From the NCBI RefSeq assembly GCF_000004075.3, contig NC_026656.2:11718001-11782000 (forward strand): 64,000 bases of DNA. The letters run 5' to 3'. Both the position numbers and the translations under genes were made by a program. Origin of the DNA: Cucumis sativus. Lineage: Eukaryota; Streptophyta; Magnoliopsida; Cucurbitales; Cucurbitaceae. A model generated the notes under the pieces. That model was given only the letters and a program-made list of their open reading frames with translations. It did no database searches and was not told where the DNA came from. Shown piece by piece: positions 20,201-33,300 of this stretch; the first letter of the stretch is position 1; each line of letters begins with the position of its first letter.

Positions 20201-23200
20201 GTTTTCGAAATTATTTTCTATAAAGTGTAAATATTTTACCGTTTTGTTATATTTTTTAAAATACCATTTTTAGTCTTTTAATTAATTAAAATAATTATTT
20301 TCATGTAATGTTAAGATTTACATTTATTAAATATCTTACGTAAGTAAGATATGTAATTAATTCTATTATGACAATGTTATAATCAAATTTCTCCTTAATT
20401 AATTTTCTTCTTGTGATTTTATTCAAATATTCTTTTCTCCATCCGATTTCTCTCTTCGTTTGATCTCTTTTTTTGTTTATTCTTTTTAATTATGTTCATC
20501 CCTTCAAGTTTTTAAATTAATTATATGTACGAAATTATGAAATATAGTATGCTGATGAAAATAAAAATGTATGTGTGCATATTTTACATTATATTTTAAT
20601 TTTGTAACAAATTTTACATTATGTGAAGGTACAAATAAGGGACTGAATGAAGATAGAACATGAAAAGAAGAATATATATTTACTTTTTTTAAAAAAGAAA
20701 GAAACTAAAATGAAAAAAAAAAACAAGTGGAGAGAAGGAGGAAATAGAAAGATAAACTTCAAATCGAGAAAATAAATTTATGACAATAGGTTATATATAC
20801 TTTTGAAATAGAAATATCTCAACTTTTCGTAGTTTTTTCTTTCTCAAATATTAATATTAAATGTTTGTAGTTTTGTCATTCGAACCCATTATTTGTGTAA
20901 ATTTGTAGTTCATTAGGACTTTTGTGAATATGATGTAATATCATGTCCAACATGTAAATAGAGATCCTTATTAAAGCTATTCTAGTTAAAAATACCTTAT
21001 TAATTTGTAAGATTGATCAGAAAAATATCAAATTTACGATATACTTTGCATAAGTGGCAATAATTAATTTAAATTGTTAATAAAGCAAAATCGTAAAAAA
21101 TGGAAAAAAAAAAAAAAACTGCTGCAAAAATGTCTTAAATGCCCATGCACTAGTGAAAAAACTCGCATCCAAAATGCAATTATTCCAAAACCTAAAATAC
21201 CCCGTAATTGAATCAGGCTCCCAAAACCTAATACTCACCTTGCAAGCCCTAATGCTAGATAGAAAACTTCACAATATAGAAAAGTTCTCATTCGTTTTAA
21301 TTTGGGTTCATAAATTTAAGAGAGAATTTAGAATAGTTCATTGACCATCACCAGACTCCATTATAAGATGAATCACGCTTCATTATTAAAGCTCGTTAAA
21401 GATACGAACAATGCATTGTACATGTGAAGTGATTATAGTCAATAGAACATCAAACCAAATACCATTTTTTTCCGGTTCAATCATTATTAAATATTACAAC
21501 GATGCATCTAAAACTATATTTAAACAAAATTCAATCTTCCAACAAAAAAAAAATATCATCTAGAAGTTTTTTTTGGTTGAATTGTGGTGTGAACAATCAC
21601 ATCAACATTATATTTGTAGAATGAACTATCTTTTTTTTAGATGATTAGGAAAAAGAAAGAAGAAGGAAAAAAGAAAGAGGACTTTGTAATATTGACCATT
21701 ACTTGCCGACAGGGTGGTTGGACTAGTCAGAGTAACAAAGTGTTCAAACTTTCCAATATGGGTTCTGCACTTTTGTCTCTTGTCCAACCTCTATTTATCG
21801 ATTCTTTTAAAGCGCATAACCACCCTCTCGAGTCCAAATATCTCATATAACATCGATTCGTTATCATAAAGTTCGATTTCGAGAGAAAATAAAAAGAAGA
21901 TCTAGGTCAAACTTTTGTACAAATACATCATGATGATTCAGTTCATATGAGATAACTAGAATTCTACTTTTGAACTCTCTAACTTTCTAACTTAAGCATC
22001 AATGTACAATTTTTTTCTTTTATAGGTCACATTTTTCAGCTTGCTTTCGAATAGTTTTATGGTTAGTGCACGTGAACGTTGGGGATGTTTCACCCGTTTG
22101 AATTTTGAAGTAAAAGAACTGATATATTTTAAATGTCTAAATTTAGTGTCTACATCTTTAAATTAGTTTTTATGGTTAGTTTAAGAAAGGTTAAGAATAA
22201 ACTAATAGGAATGAGCTTTTTTGGACATTTAAACTAAGGAGATTGGAGAAGAAAAATAGAACAGGTCTCAATTTACAAGGACTATTTGAAAGTTAAAATA
22301 TGCAAAGTAGATTGTGTTCCTAATTGTTTCTAATTGAAAAGTTCTATTTGTGTCTTCTAATTAACTTTGAATTTTATCCTGAGCATAAATGTTGAAAGCT
22401 ATTTAGTATTTTCAGTTCAAATAAGATTGGAAATTAGCATAGTGTATATGTCTATATGTAACGTATATATTGAAAATTTAATCTTTTTATATAATTGTAA
22501 ACAATTATTCCATATAATTTTTAATTTTTAACCATCAATTATATCAAAAGTTTTCATTATTTATTTAAATAAAAAATTAATCTAAGGAATAGTTTCAATT
22601 TTCAAAATTGAGAAGTATTTTTCCAACAAAATACAGAGGAAAAGAACAACTTATCAAATTAAAATGGGTATAATTGAATCATACCAAAAGTTCATGGCAT
22701 TGGAATAATATAACCCTTTTTTCGTTATTTTATCACAAGTAGTAAGAGAATATCTATTTCATGTCATTGATTTCGTTTACCATCTTTAAAATATAAATGT
22801 ATGTTCTTTTAAAACTGACTTTAAATAGCATTTTTTTACCAAAATATTGACCACAAAAATTGAATTCAAATGAAATGTGCAAAACAATAGTTAAATATAA
22901 TTAGACAGTAATATAGAGTGATGAATACTAATTGAGATATAGAAGGACGAAGTATTGTGTGATGTAGTACCAATGCATATAGTATACTCCTTCGTAGATA
23001 TTGGTAGTTTGATTGGAATGCTAATCTATGAAGGTTCCCCATTACACTTTTGCCCACAATGGTAAGAAAACAATACTTGCACCCCTATCACCCATATAGA
23101 TTCAGAAAAGTAGAAAAAAAAAAGAGGTGGTAGCAAAAGCAAAAGAAAAAGAAGAGGAAAAAGAGAACTTTATAGAAACGAGAGACTGAGGGAAAAGCAA

Positions 23201-23424
23201 GAGCATAGGTTGCAATATCCAAAGAAATAGAGTGAAATTTAGCAAGTTGGAGTATTAAATCAGTGTGAGATTAGAAAAACTATTTTTTAAAAGAAGAAAC
23301 GTACTTCTAGTTACATTTAAAGAAGTTTACTTCCTTGCTAGTTAAGGACTTTGAATCTTTTTTGCTTAGTATTTTTGTGTCTATTTTGTAGGAATTTAAT
23401 GAAATCTTTCGCCATGAGTTGCCT

Positions 23425-23835
23425 AGAAAATTATGAACTTTAAGAGATATAGAGCATAAGATTAACTTTGTTTGAGTACTCAAATTTGAAATTGACCAAC
23501 TCTAACAAACCAATCCACAAAAGACAAAAGAGATTTAAAAGCAAGTTGATGAGTTACATTGCTTGCTCACATGTACCTACATGAAAGCTTAATTCCTTGT
23601 AATGTTTCCGTCTTACTTGTGTCCAAGAAAGATGGATCTTGGAGAATGTGTATAGATTGTAGGGCTATGAATAAAATTACAACTAAGTATAAACTTTCTA
23701 TTCCTAGGTTGGATGACATGCTATAGAAGGATTTTGTAGTTGTGGTTTGTTTACAAAAATTGACTTAAAATTTGAAGATCATCAAATAAGAATAATGTAT
23801 GTTGGAGATGAATGAAACTTTGGAAATCATCAAAT
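23425..23835 (+). pseudogene. Ty3/gypsy reverse transcriptase relic
   Basis: Translating across frames gives LRDIEHKI (near 23443), PQKTKEI and QVDEL, then [20 protein letters not shown] with NKITTKY and IPRLDDML, followed by a degraded KIDLKSGYHQI-like stretch and GDE. This is the N-terminal half of a gypsy RT. Frameshifts and stops (for example after DDML) and the missing catalytic YVDD region make it non-functional. No LTRs or other domains were found nearby. Confidence 0.8.
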
Positions 23836-24649
23836 TTTGGTATTATAAAAGATAAACTTTTGATTGTCTATTTTTAGTCATTATCGTTAATAATAGGTGT
23901 TTGGCTTGAATCAGTAACATCATGTAATATTTCTCTTCATCTGTTTTTATTAGCATGTTCCCATTCTTTTCTAGTTCAACCACCATTTCTTTTTTCTTTT
24001 ACCAATATCGACCATCATGACTAACATTACATTTGAGTATAATGCTATTTTGGCTGATTGTTTAGAAAATGAACCATATGTTCAATAAAGAAGTCTCCTA
24101 GATGACAATCTCATCTTTTGTTTGCTCTTTCATTAATAAGGCACACAAGCATACTATGGTCAAGTTATATATAGTAAAGTAAAATGACATAAAAGGCTGA
24201 GTGTTGTTCTCGAGAATCAAATGTTATGGTATAGTTTAGCTATTTAGAGTTTTATCAAATTTGGCTAAGGATTGGAAACCAAATTTGAACTTTTAGTTTT
24301 GAAAACAATGACAAATACCAAGGACGAGTGTGAAAAACTAAGAAGTAAAGTGTTTTAGGATGTTAATTTCATTAATTACTTCACTAAATCATATTTATAT
24401 TATTTATGGAAACTTGTATAAACAATATGGTTACCTTTAGAAACTTAAGGTCAGTTTTTTTTTTTTCAAAAGCAATATTTTCTCATGCAACTTAATTGAC
24501 AATTAATTTTCTTGAAACCAAATTAAGAAACAGACATAAAGCAAAGTTGTTAAGGACTTTTACTATCAATCTAACAATTAATAATGATTTAATGTGGTAG
24601 TTATAGTTAAACATGTAATCCATCCAATTGAACATTCACGTTGACATTT

Positions 24650-26021
24650 CACTGCTACAAATTTAGTCTTCTTTAATCTACAAAGAAAGTAAAAAAAATA
24701 TCTACTTTAATGGTGTTTGTCCATTAAATAAGCTGACATCAAGAAAGTTCACCATCAAGAAAAGTGATGGTCAAAACATATCAATAAAAACTCTTCCTTG
24801 ATCGTCATCAAGGAAACTGAAAAATCCATTAAGAAAATTGTTGTCTTGATGGCCAAAAGATGTAGCAAAAAACCTTGTTCACAAATATATACATGTGTCA
24901 GTTAAACTAAGCCTATTTTCTATAATTTCTTCAAATTTTAAAAACTCTAAATCACAAACTTTCAATTCAACTCATTAATGTTGAACACAATAACTAATTT
25001 AATTTTGATAAAGTCATTTATTTTAGTTATAATTACAACAGTGAACTTTTAAAAAAGTAATAATTGGAAAACATAATAAAGCTTTAAGAATATTATTAAT
25101 GAATATCGTGTTTTCTAAACCCGTTAATGAGGGTCTGAATTACATGCTTCATAGAAAATAGTTTTTCTGTCCATCAAGATATCATTTTTTTTAGGGTAAT
25201 TGTGATGGATGACCATTTGAGGAATAATAATTAAGGATATAACTACGTTTTAAAAAAATTGCAAATATAGCAAAACTATCGCTGACAGACTTGTATCACT
25301 AATAGACTTGTATCACCAATTTTTATAACATGGTCTATTAGTGATAGACTCTATCATTGATAGAATTTGACAAATTTTGCTATATTTGCAATTTTTTTAA
25401 AATGTTGCTATATACTTAATTATTTTGAATTTAATTGCTAAATTTGCAACTATCTCATTTTTTTTTATGGATATTGCCCATGATGTTATCATCCAAAATT
25501 ATAATTTTTTTTCTTGATAGACAATGTCCGTCAAAATATCATTTTTCTTGATGGACCTTGTTCATGATATTTTTTTTTGTCTTTGTCCATCAAGAAAATT
25601 CTAAATCCATCAAGAAATCCAAAACAAATATATTAATTTTTTTCGATGATGACAATTGCAAATCAAGAAAATTCATTCATCGATGGGCATTGTCTATTAA
25701 GAAAACCTATCTAACTTGATGCTCATTGCCAGTCAACTAATATATTGACTTTGAAGTTCATTGTTCATCGAGAAATGATTTTGTTGATGTTTGTGGACCA
25801 TCAACAAAATTAAGAAAACTTTTTCCATCAAGAAAATAAAAAATTCACATTTTTTTACGTTTTTTCGTATTTCTTCAACAAAATAAAGAGACTTTTCTTG
25901 ACGTACATGACCACCAAGATAAAATTGTATCAAGAAAAATATTTTTGTTGATGATTTTTTGCAACGACCATAAAAAAATCAAAATTTGTGTGCGTAAAAA
26001 AAAACTAAATTTATAGAAGTG
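24650..26021. mobile_element. Non-autonomous CACTA (EnSpm)-like element, 1,372 bp
   Basis: The left end is CACTGCTACAAATTTAGTCTT. The right end read in reverse complement is CACTTCTATAAATTTAGTTTT. Both start with CAC(T) and match over most of 21 bases. TTT flanks each side (24647-24649 and 26022-26024), consistent with the 3-bp duplication made by CACTA elements. CCATCAAGAAAA / TTTTCTTGATGG is scattered in both orientations through the body (about 20 occurrences), like CACTA subterminal repeats. No transposase ORF is present. A MITE is nested at 25194-25456. Confidence 0.7.
25194..25456 (-). mobile_element. MITE, family A copy 3, nested in the CACTA-like element
   Basis: It runs GGGTAATTGTGATGGATGACC ... 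AATTTGCAACTATCTC and is the inverted orientation of the copies at 8143 and 10440. Shared inner landmarks are AAAAATTGCAAATATAGCAAAA, TGATAGACTCTATCA and TTTTGCTATATTTGCAA, plus TATACTTAATTATTTTG. It disrupts the CCATCAAGAAAA repeat pattern of its host, so it arrived later. Confidence 0.72.
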
Positions 26022-26769
26022 TTTATTGAAGATGAATCGATAATAATCAAATCATAACAACATTGAATAACATACTATTCAACAATATAAGTTAAAAGCA
26101 TGAAATACAAACTTAAATTCGTAAATAAATTCATCAACACCCTAAAACTAAAGAGATCATTGACCTCTAGAAAAACTAAAGTGTTAGGCACTCATAGCTC
26201 TCAAGCATATATTTGCATACAAGTTGGAAAGCATATAAACGATAACAAAAAAGGAAAATGAAGCACTACTATCGAAACGCTCTTGAATTTATCGGAAATG
26301 TCTTGCTCTTCACTTCATAAATTCGAGACAACCTCTGAAATAAATCCATCATACTTCTTTTCTCTATTTTGCCCTAAAACTTAGTCTAGGGCTTTGTAAT
26401 GTCATACTTGAGCTTTTGAAAAATCCCTAGGATTTAAAGAGAATTTCCTAAAATAAATGTCTATAAATAAGAAGCCAAGAAAGGATTTTTTTTAGTGCTT
26501 TTTAGTCTCCAAATGTTCTTTGCAGTCTTAGGCATTTGGTCCTCGCCAAATTATTGGGATTCCTTGGATTCACCATAGTAATTGACCCTAGGTAAGCTTC
26601 ACTTGAAGTTTTCACAGTGATGCCCTTATATACCATTTGATCTTATATGAGAGAAAGAGATGAAAGGTTGAAGAGGTTTGAGAGAAATTTAAACTTTTTA
26701 ATTTGAACTTTGCATTCAGATTGATTCCAATATTGTAAATAAAAGTTATAATATTTAAACTTTAATCCT

Positions 26770-26955
26770 TAATCTTGTTGATCTTCTTAGATGATCGACC
26801 TTTAGCTTGTTGATTGGGTTGGACCGATGTTTGATTTGAACTTGTTGATTAATCTAGATGGGCTTATGACTTGTTGATAACTTGGATCAACATGGCTTGT
26901 TGATCATCCTAGGTTGATCTCTTGCTTGTTAATTATCTTGGATCGATAATTTGTA
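26770..26955 (+). repeat. CTTGTTGAT-rich imperfect tandem repeat
   Basis: CTTGTTGAT(T/C/A) recurs near 26773, 26808, 26840, 26871, 26898 and 26929, each followed by a TGGATC(A/G)A-like or GATC(G/T)-containing phrase, giving irregular ~30-bp units. Non-coding. Confidence 0.5.
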
Positions 26956-29900
26956 GAAGTTTTCCTTAGGCCTAAATTGAATTGGACCACAGATCCGAGA
27001 AGCATTAATTACTTAATTTACTACCATTTTTAATTTCATGCTAGTCGCGCTAATAGCCAAATTTATTGATAGTTTTTTGGACTTAATCTCCGTTGAATCA
27101 ATAATTGTAATGAGATGACTAGAAAAGTGACGTGATATTTTTAGTTTGCCCTTTTTTATTTTCCGATCAAATAAAGCTTTTGTTGCGATGACATGTAAAA
27201 ATTTGATTACTCAAAGCATGTTTTTTTTTCAATGGTGTATTTCATTTTAGAGTAAATTTCTTAGTAAAAATTGTTTCTCTTTCAAACGTAAGGTTATTAT
27301 GTTTATTTATTTATTTAAATTCAAACATTAGTTTATTAGTTAATTATTGAGACCATGTCTCTCTTTTTATCACTAGGCTAATCTATGATGATTAAGATAA
27401 CTCCTTTTAAATTTTACTTTGATCTAATTTTTAGTCCACTTCTTTAGAGGACAACAATTTACCCCTTTTTTCTTCTTTAACTAATTTTTTTTTGTACAAA
27501 TATAAATTCAGTTGTCTCAACTTAAATATTGAACTAATAACTGTATCATTTTAAAATTCAACGTTTACTTCCATAAGTATATTCATTTAAGATTTCAACT
27601 ATTTTAATAAGTATCACTTAATGTTTTTAAATAATTATTATCCAAAATTGGATTAATAATTTTAAATAAAAATTTTGTTCCGTAACTTGTTGTGATCTTC
27701 TTTTCAAATACATGGTTCAAGTCCTTTGGAATTTAGGAGTACTTTTATGTCATTTTTACTTAGAAATAACCTATTAGCCCGCCGATTTGCTATTTAAAAA
27801 CAAACGTCAAAGATAAAAGAGGTAAATGATCATGAAAAACAATACAAAATTAAGTCTTAACTCTAGAAAACAAATTTTAGGTTATTTTTCTTCTCGTGAA
27901 GCTAAGCGTAATAAATGAATGGTAGGACTTAGTTAATTAAATTTGTTGTCTTTTACTAATATTCCACACGAAAAGAACTGTGATTCTGCTCCTAAATCCA
28001 TAATTTTCACTAGCCCAAATAGGTATTCAATCAGGTTACGTTTGATTATTACTTGAGATCCATACCATCTTTTCTACTAACTTTCCATCATTTACCAAGT
28101 ATAAATATTAATGACCATTTCTCTCTTCATTCTTTCTAGTTCATTTAAGTTTTTTTGGGATCCATCAAAATTCTTCTAACATTATTATCTCATTAAATCA
28201 AATAAATGTAATCTTTGTTTGAAAATGGTTATTTTTTTAATCTGTTTATATAAATAACTCTTCTTCCTCTAGAAAAGATTACAATGATGTGTTTTTCTAA
28301 ATTGAAATTTGCCTCACTATTTTATTCTTCTTAACATTTTAAAACATTTTGAATTTTTTGAACATACAATTTTGAATTAAGTGAATAAATATGTTAAAGA
28401 GTGTTGCAATTAAAAATAAAAATATAGAAAGGAATATTGTAGCAATCAACATACATATATTATATATGTATATATCTCAGCATTTGTTGAAATCATGTGT
28501 GGACCATTATTACCAAATTAAGAGCAATAAATTCCCAATAACTGTGTATTTGAAGAAACAAAATGGTTAATTAGTCAAATTCAATATAATAATTTTTTTT
28601 TTTTACGGAAGCAGTAATTTCCATTTCCACACACACATTGATACAACAACTTATAATATTGTGAAGAAAAAATTTAACCCATTTGGGTATAAATTAGAGT
28701 TAAAAAGACAATGATTAAATGACACTAAAAAACACGTTCATAATAATAAGAAAAACAAAAAGCCTTGAGTGGACCCTACACGATAAATGGGTCCCACATC
28801 TAAGACGGAGAGGACGACGGCATCAACGCGTTACTACGGACGTCGCTTCCACGGAACGGACACTCCGCCGGAGTATATTCAATTTCCATCTACTTGTCAA
28901 ACATTTCTTTATCTCCATAATTTCCATTTCTTTTTTTTCATCTTATTCATTTCTTCTTATCATTTGCTTTTTAAATATACAAATAAATGTTCTCCTCCTT
29001 TTATTATATTTATAAATAAATTTTGTAAATTAATCACCTTAATTGACATCAAACATAATAAAGAAAAATGTTTTCCATAGATTTTGATATGTATGGATCT
29101 AGATATTGCAAAAAGTAATAAAAAACACATATTATTAAAAATAAGAAATAAAACTTATTTTGAATCTAGTCTATTTAGTTTCTAAATTTCAAAATGTTAC
29201 AACTTTAAGTTTGATATTTGAGTTTAGTTTCAATTTAATCTATGAATTTTAGAAAATTATACTTTAAAACTATTTTTTTTACTTAATGCTATTTGTTAGT
29301 GTCAAGATTTAAAATTAGTTTAAAATAACTAAAAATAATATAATTAATTATGTTTCTTTTTTGTTTTAAATTAATTCAAACAAATTTAGAGACATTTTGT
29401 TAAAAATTGAATGAACTATTTAGTAAAAAAGTGTAAATATTCAAATATAACATGTAAAGTGAAACATAACACAAATTTATCAAGTTCAAAATTTAAGGAC
29501 AAAAATAAAAACTAGGGAGATACCAAAAATATATTTTTCAAATTTAACTTTAGTAAGCTTTTATTATTACTCTATTTGTTGTCTATTAATGATTGGATAG
29601 GAGTAAATCAATATAAGTAATGGAATTAAAATGAAAAACATAAACAAAAAATTTATTTCAAACATGTATTAAATGGTTATTAGGGATAAAACAAGGACGT
29701 TAGACTCTACAATAATTATAAACAATAGTTAGAATCAAAAGATATTAAATGAAGGAACTATAATCTATTTAATTATGATAATGATTTAAATTATAGTAAT
29801 TAATTATGATTAGATAAGTACTTAGATGACAAATTAAAGAGAATGGTTTAAAATATATTATTATTAGTTTTGAATTAGAAACAATATTTAGGGCAAAAAT

Positions 29901-30045
29901 TACTCTGTCCTTCTTCTTTGTCTTGACTCAGGTTTTTGAAATATGTTTTTTATTAGAACTTTTGCTTTTGAATGAATACTTAACGGTGTAAATTTTCCGG
30001 TGAACCACCGAGATCCACCACCGTCATCGCCGCCGCCGCAGCCCC

Positions 30046-30313
30046 ATAATATTATTTTATTGGAAACGCTAACGTTCACAATAAAACCTCTTTCTCATTC
30101 CCCATTTCCTCCTCTTTCTCTCTCTCTTTCTCTCTAGTCTTCATTCAGCAGCCTCTCTCTCTTTTTTTTCTCTCTCTCTCTCTCTCCCTCTCCAACCTGG
30201 TCTTGTTCCTTCAAATCTAACCAGGGCCGTCGTCGCTCGGATATTTCGCCGGAGAGAGAGAGAAAAGCGAAGGAGGCGGAGACGGAGACGGAAACAGAGT
30301 GACTTTGGAGATC
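30046..30313 (+). promoter_or_regulatory. CT-rich leader (5' UTR) and promoter end of RBP47
   Basis: 30100-30195 is a long pyrimidine patch (repeated TCTC runs, T8 at 30165), followed by GAGAGAGAGAG at 30254 and a purine-rich stretch before the ATG at 30314. Such Y-patch leaders are common in constitutively expressed plant genes. An AT stretch at 30046-30062 (TAATATTATTTTATTGG) could supply a TATA-like element, but no clear box is visible. Confidence 0.45.
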
Positions 30314-33300
30314 ATGGCTCAGCCTTCAAACGGTGCCGATCTCAATCCCCAGGCTCCTCATCCTCACCACCAATGGTTTCAACAACAACAACAGTATCAG
30401 CAGCAATGGATGGCGATGCAGTACCCTGCCGCCGCCATGGCCATGATGCACCAACAGCAGATGGTGATGTATCCTCCTCAGCATTATATGGCGTATTCTC
30501 ACCATCCTTATCAACAGCAACAACAGCAACAACAGCAGCCGTCGTCGCAACAGCAGCAACAGCATGCTCAGTCGCAGAGACCTCGTAGACAGGGGTCAAC
30601 GGACGAGGTTAAGACGCTTTGGATTGGTGACCTTCAGCCTTGGATGGACGAGACCTACCTCAATAATTGTTTCGCTCACACCGGCGAGGTCTAAACTTAC
30701 TTGTCGTATTGAGCTTTTATTTTTCACGTCTCTCTACCTCTAATTGTTGTTCGAGTTTCTGTAGATCGTTTCGAGACTTTCTGCAAGGAGATCGATCGGA
30801 TTTCTTTATCTTTTCTTGTGCTTTTGCGTTCTCGAATTGATTTGAACTCTGTGAATCTGTGGTTGTTGACATTATTGTTGCTGCATCTTATATTGTTCTG
30901 AAACTGGTTTGGTGGTCCAATACGAGTCTAGCCAATGTGAGAAGACTTGTTACTAAAGAGGGGACGAGTCTTAGACCGATTTATTGTTGTATGAACATTT
31001 CTCTTTTTGCTTCCGTTAACTCAAGATGGGCTAGGACTAGGACTAGTAATTTTCATTTTCATTTTCATTTTCATTTTAGAATGTGCTTTACTATACCTCT
31101 GTCTTTGTTTTGACACTTCAATTATTCTTGATATCTTAATGATGGAGACAATTAGGCACAAGTAAATTAAGTGCAATGAGTGACATTTGATTCACAACTA
31201 GGTAATTGCTATTTTCATACATAAGCAATTTAGATGATCAGAACTCAGGATGTTTAGCACTAAGAGTCATGATCTGGTCATTTGGAATAATATGGAATAG
31301 TTGGAATTGTAACTTTGATTTTTTAGATGCTAAAGACATGGCTATTTCCTACTTCATTCACAACCTTTGCTAGGCCATTAAATTTTTTGTTTCCTTCCTC
31401 ATGATTCATGAAATGCATATTGTTTTAAATCAAAACATCTACGTTTAGTTTAAATTGAAATAACGTGTGTTCTTTTCTGTGTTTCTTGTCTTAAAATATC
31501 TTGCTGCTGAATTTTTTTTCATACACTGTATGATTGGTCTTCAGTGTCATCAAATATTCTTTTGAAGGAATTGGTGTATAGTAATGTATAAGTATGACTG
31601 TATGATTACCATTTTTTTTACTTCACCTGTGCAGAATTTTTGGGTGACATTTTCTTCCTTGTATATCTTGGTCAATGTCTATATGAATACCAGACTGTTA
31701 GGTTTGGATCTTAGTTGAAGTTTCATATGTTCTTTTGGGCTTCGGTTTCGAAGCTTTTCTGTAACTATTCTCTTGGTAACATTGTACTTAGTTGGAATGG
31801 AACCCCTTCCTTTAGTAGGGGTGTTTTGGTGGACTGGCTTTTTTCTATGTCCTTTTATTCTTTCATTTTTCTTCTTAGTGAAAGTTGTTGTGTATATGAA
31901 AAAAAGTATGGATACCTCCAGACCGTCTTTTATATTTCCCCTTGTCTAAATCAATGTCCATCTAGACCATCATTTTTGGTCTTCAGTTGACTAAACTGTT
32001 TCTCTTCTTTTGCTTCATAACACGCAGGTTTCCTCTGTTAAGGTTATATGCAATAAGCAAACTGGTCAATCGGAGGGCTATGGTTTTGTTGAGTTCTTCT
32101 CGCATACGACAGCCGAAAAAGTATTGCAGAATTATAATGGTACTATCATGCCTAATACAGAGCTGCCTTTCCGTCTCAATTGGGCAACCTTTAGTGCAAA
32201 TGATAGGCGACCAGACACTGGTTCTGACCTATCAATATTTGTTGGTGACTTGGCTGCCGATGTGACTGATGCTATACTGCAAGAAACTTTTTCTAGTAGA
32301 TACACATCTGTTAAAGGCGCAAAGGTGGTTATTGATTCAAATTCAGGTCGTTCAAAAGGTTACGGCTTTGTCAGGTTTGGTGATGAAAATGAAAGGACAA
32401 GGGCTATGACTGAAATGAATGGGATTTATTGTTCAAGTAGACCCATGCGCATTGGTGTTGCAACACCAAAGAAAGCATCTGGATATCAACAAGGTTACGC
32501 TTCACAAGGTTAGTCTTTGTTCTTCTGGCATCACTGTTGGGTGGTGTTTCTAAGAAAATTGAAAATCTAGAAATCATCATATCTCAGACTTAATGAATGA
32601 ATGATCTCATGTACCGTTATCCCTAGCACACACACCTAACAAAAAGGCAATAAAAATGCAGAACCCAAAAATATACACACAATTTACCATTCAAATTGTC
32701 TTGTTTTCAAGCAACAAGATTAGTAAATGAAAAGATGATGGTTATTATAGAAGTTTGTCATGTACAGCAGTAGAATTCTTGGCGATGGTACTTCTGACAG
32801 TTTATTACTCCGTTCTGCTAGTTTTATGAAATTACTTCAGCCACAAAAGGGTTGATGGTACTGAGGCTAGGGTCTTACTTTATTTATGTATTTTCTGGAA
32901 TTCTATATTCCATTGATATATCTTTGCAATACAGGTTGAACACTTTTAGAATATGAAATCTCTTATATTAACACTTTTCAAGATTTTTCATTATTTATCC
33001 AATGCTTCTTTTCCCCACTAAATCTTCCCCTCTAAATGCTGAACCATCTCAACATTTTTGATTTTCGAGTCCATTGATGAATCTATCATTCTGTTGGTCT
33101 GGTCATGCTTTTTGGCACATTATTCTTTATTTTTGGAAATCCATGTTGGATTGTATAGTAACTTTTCTGGTGCTGGTTTTTCTTGGATGGAGAATTTCTT
33201 TTTCATTTTATCTTTTCCCTCCTGCTGCAATGATGAGTGAAGCGTCATTTTCCAAGAAATTTAGTGAACGAGTGTACTGGCCAGTATTAATGTTGTTGGC

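Larger units (their letters stand above)
19228..30313. other. Long gene-poor region upstream of the RBP47 gene
   Basis: No protein-coding gene is supported in ~11 kb. Identified contents are a GATCGT-type repeat (19742-20200), a gypsy RT relic (23425-23835), a CACTA-like element (24650-26021) with a nested MITE, a CTTGTTGAT-rich repeat (26770-26955), and the CT-rich leader of RBP47 (30100-30300). A small GC-rich island with several CG dinucleotides at 28795-28875 stands out from its AT-rich surroundings. The 2.1 kb from 20200 and much of 26955-30000 show nothing I recognise. Confidence 0.55.

Noticed and set aside
30326..30599. Antisense and alternate-frame ORFs over RBP47 exon 1
   Set aside because: These are shadows of the CAG/CAA glutamine repeat.
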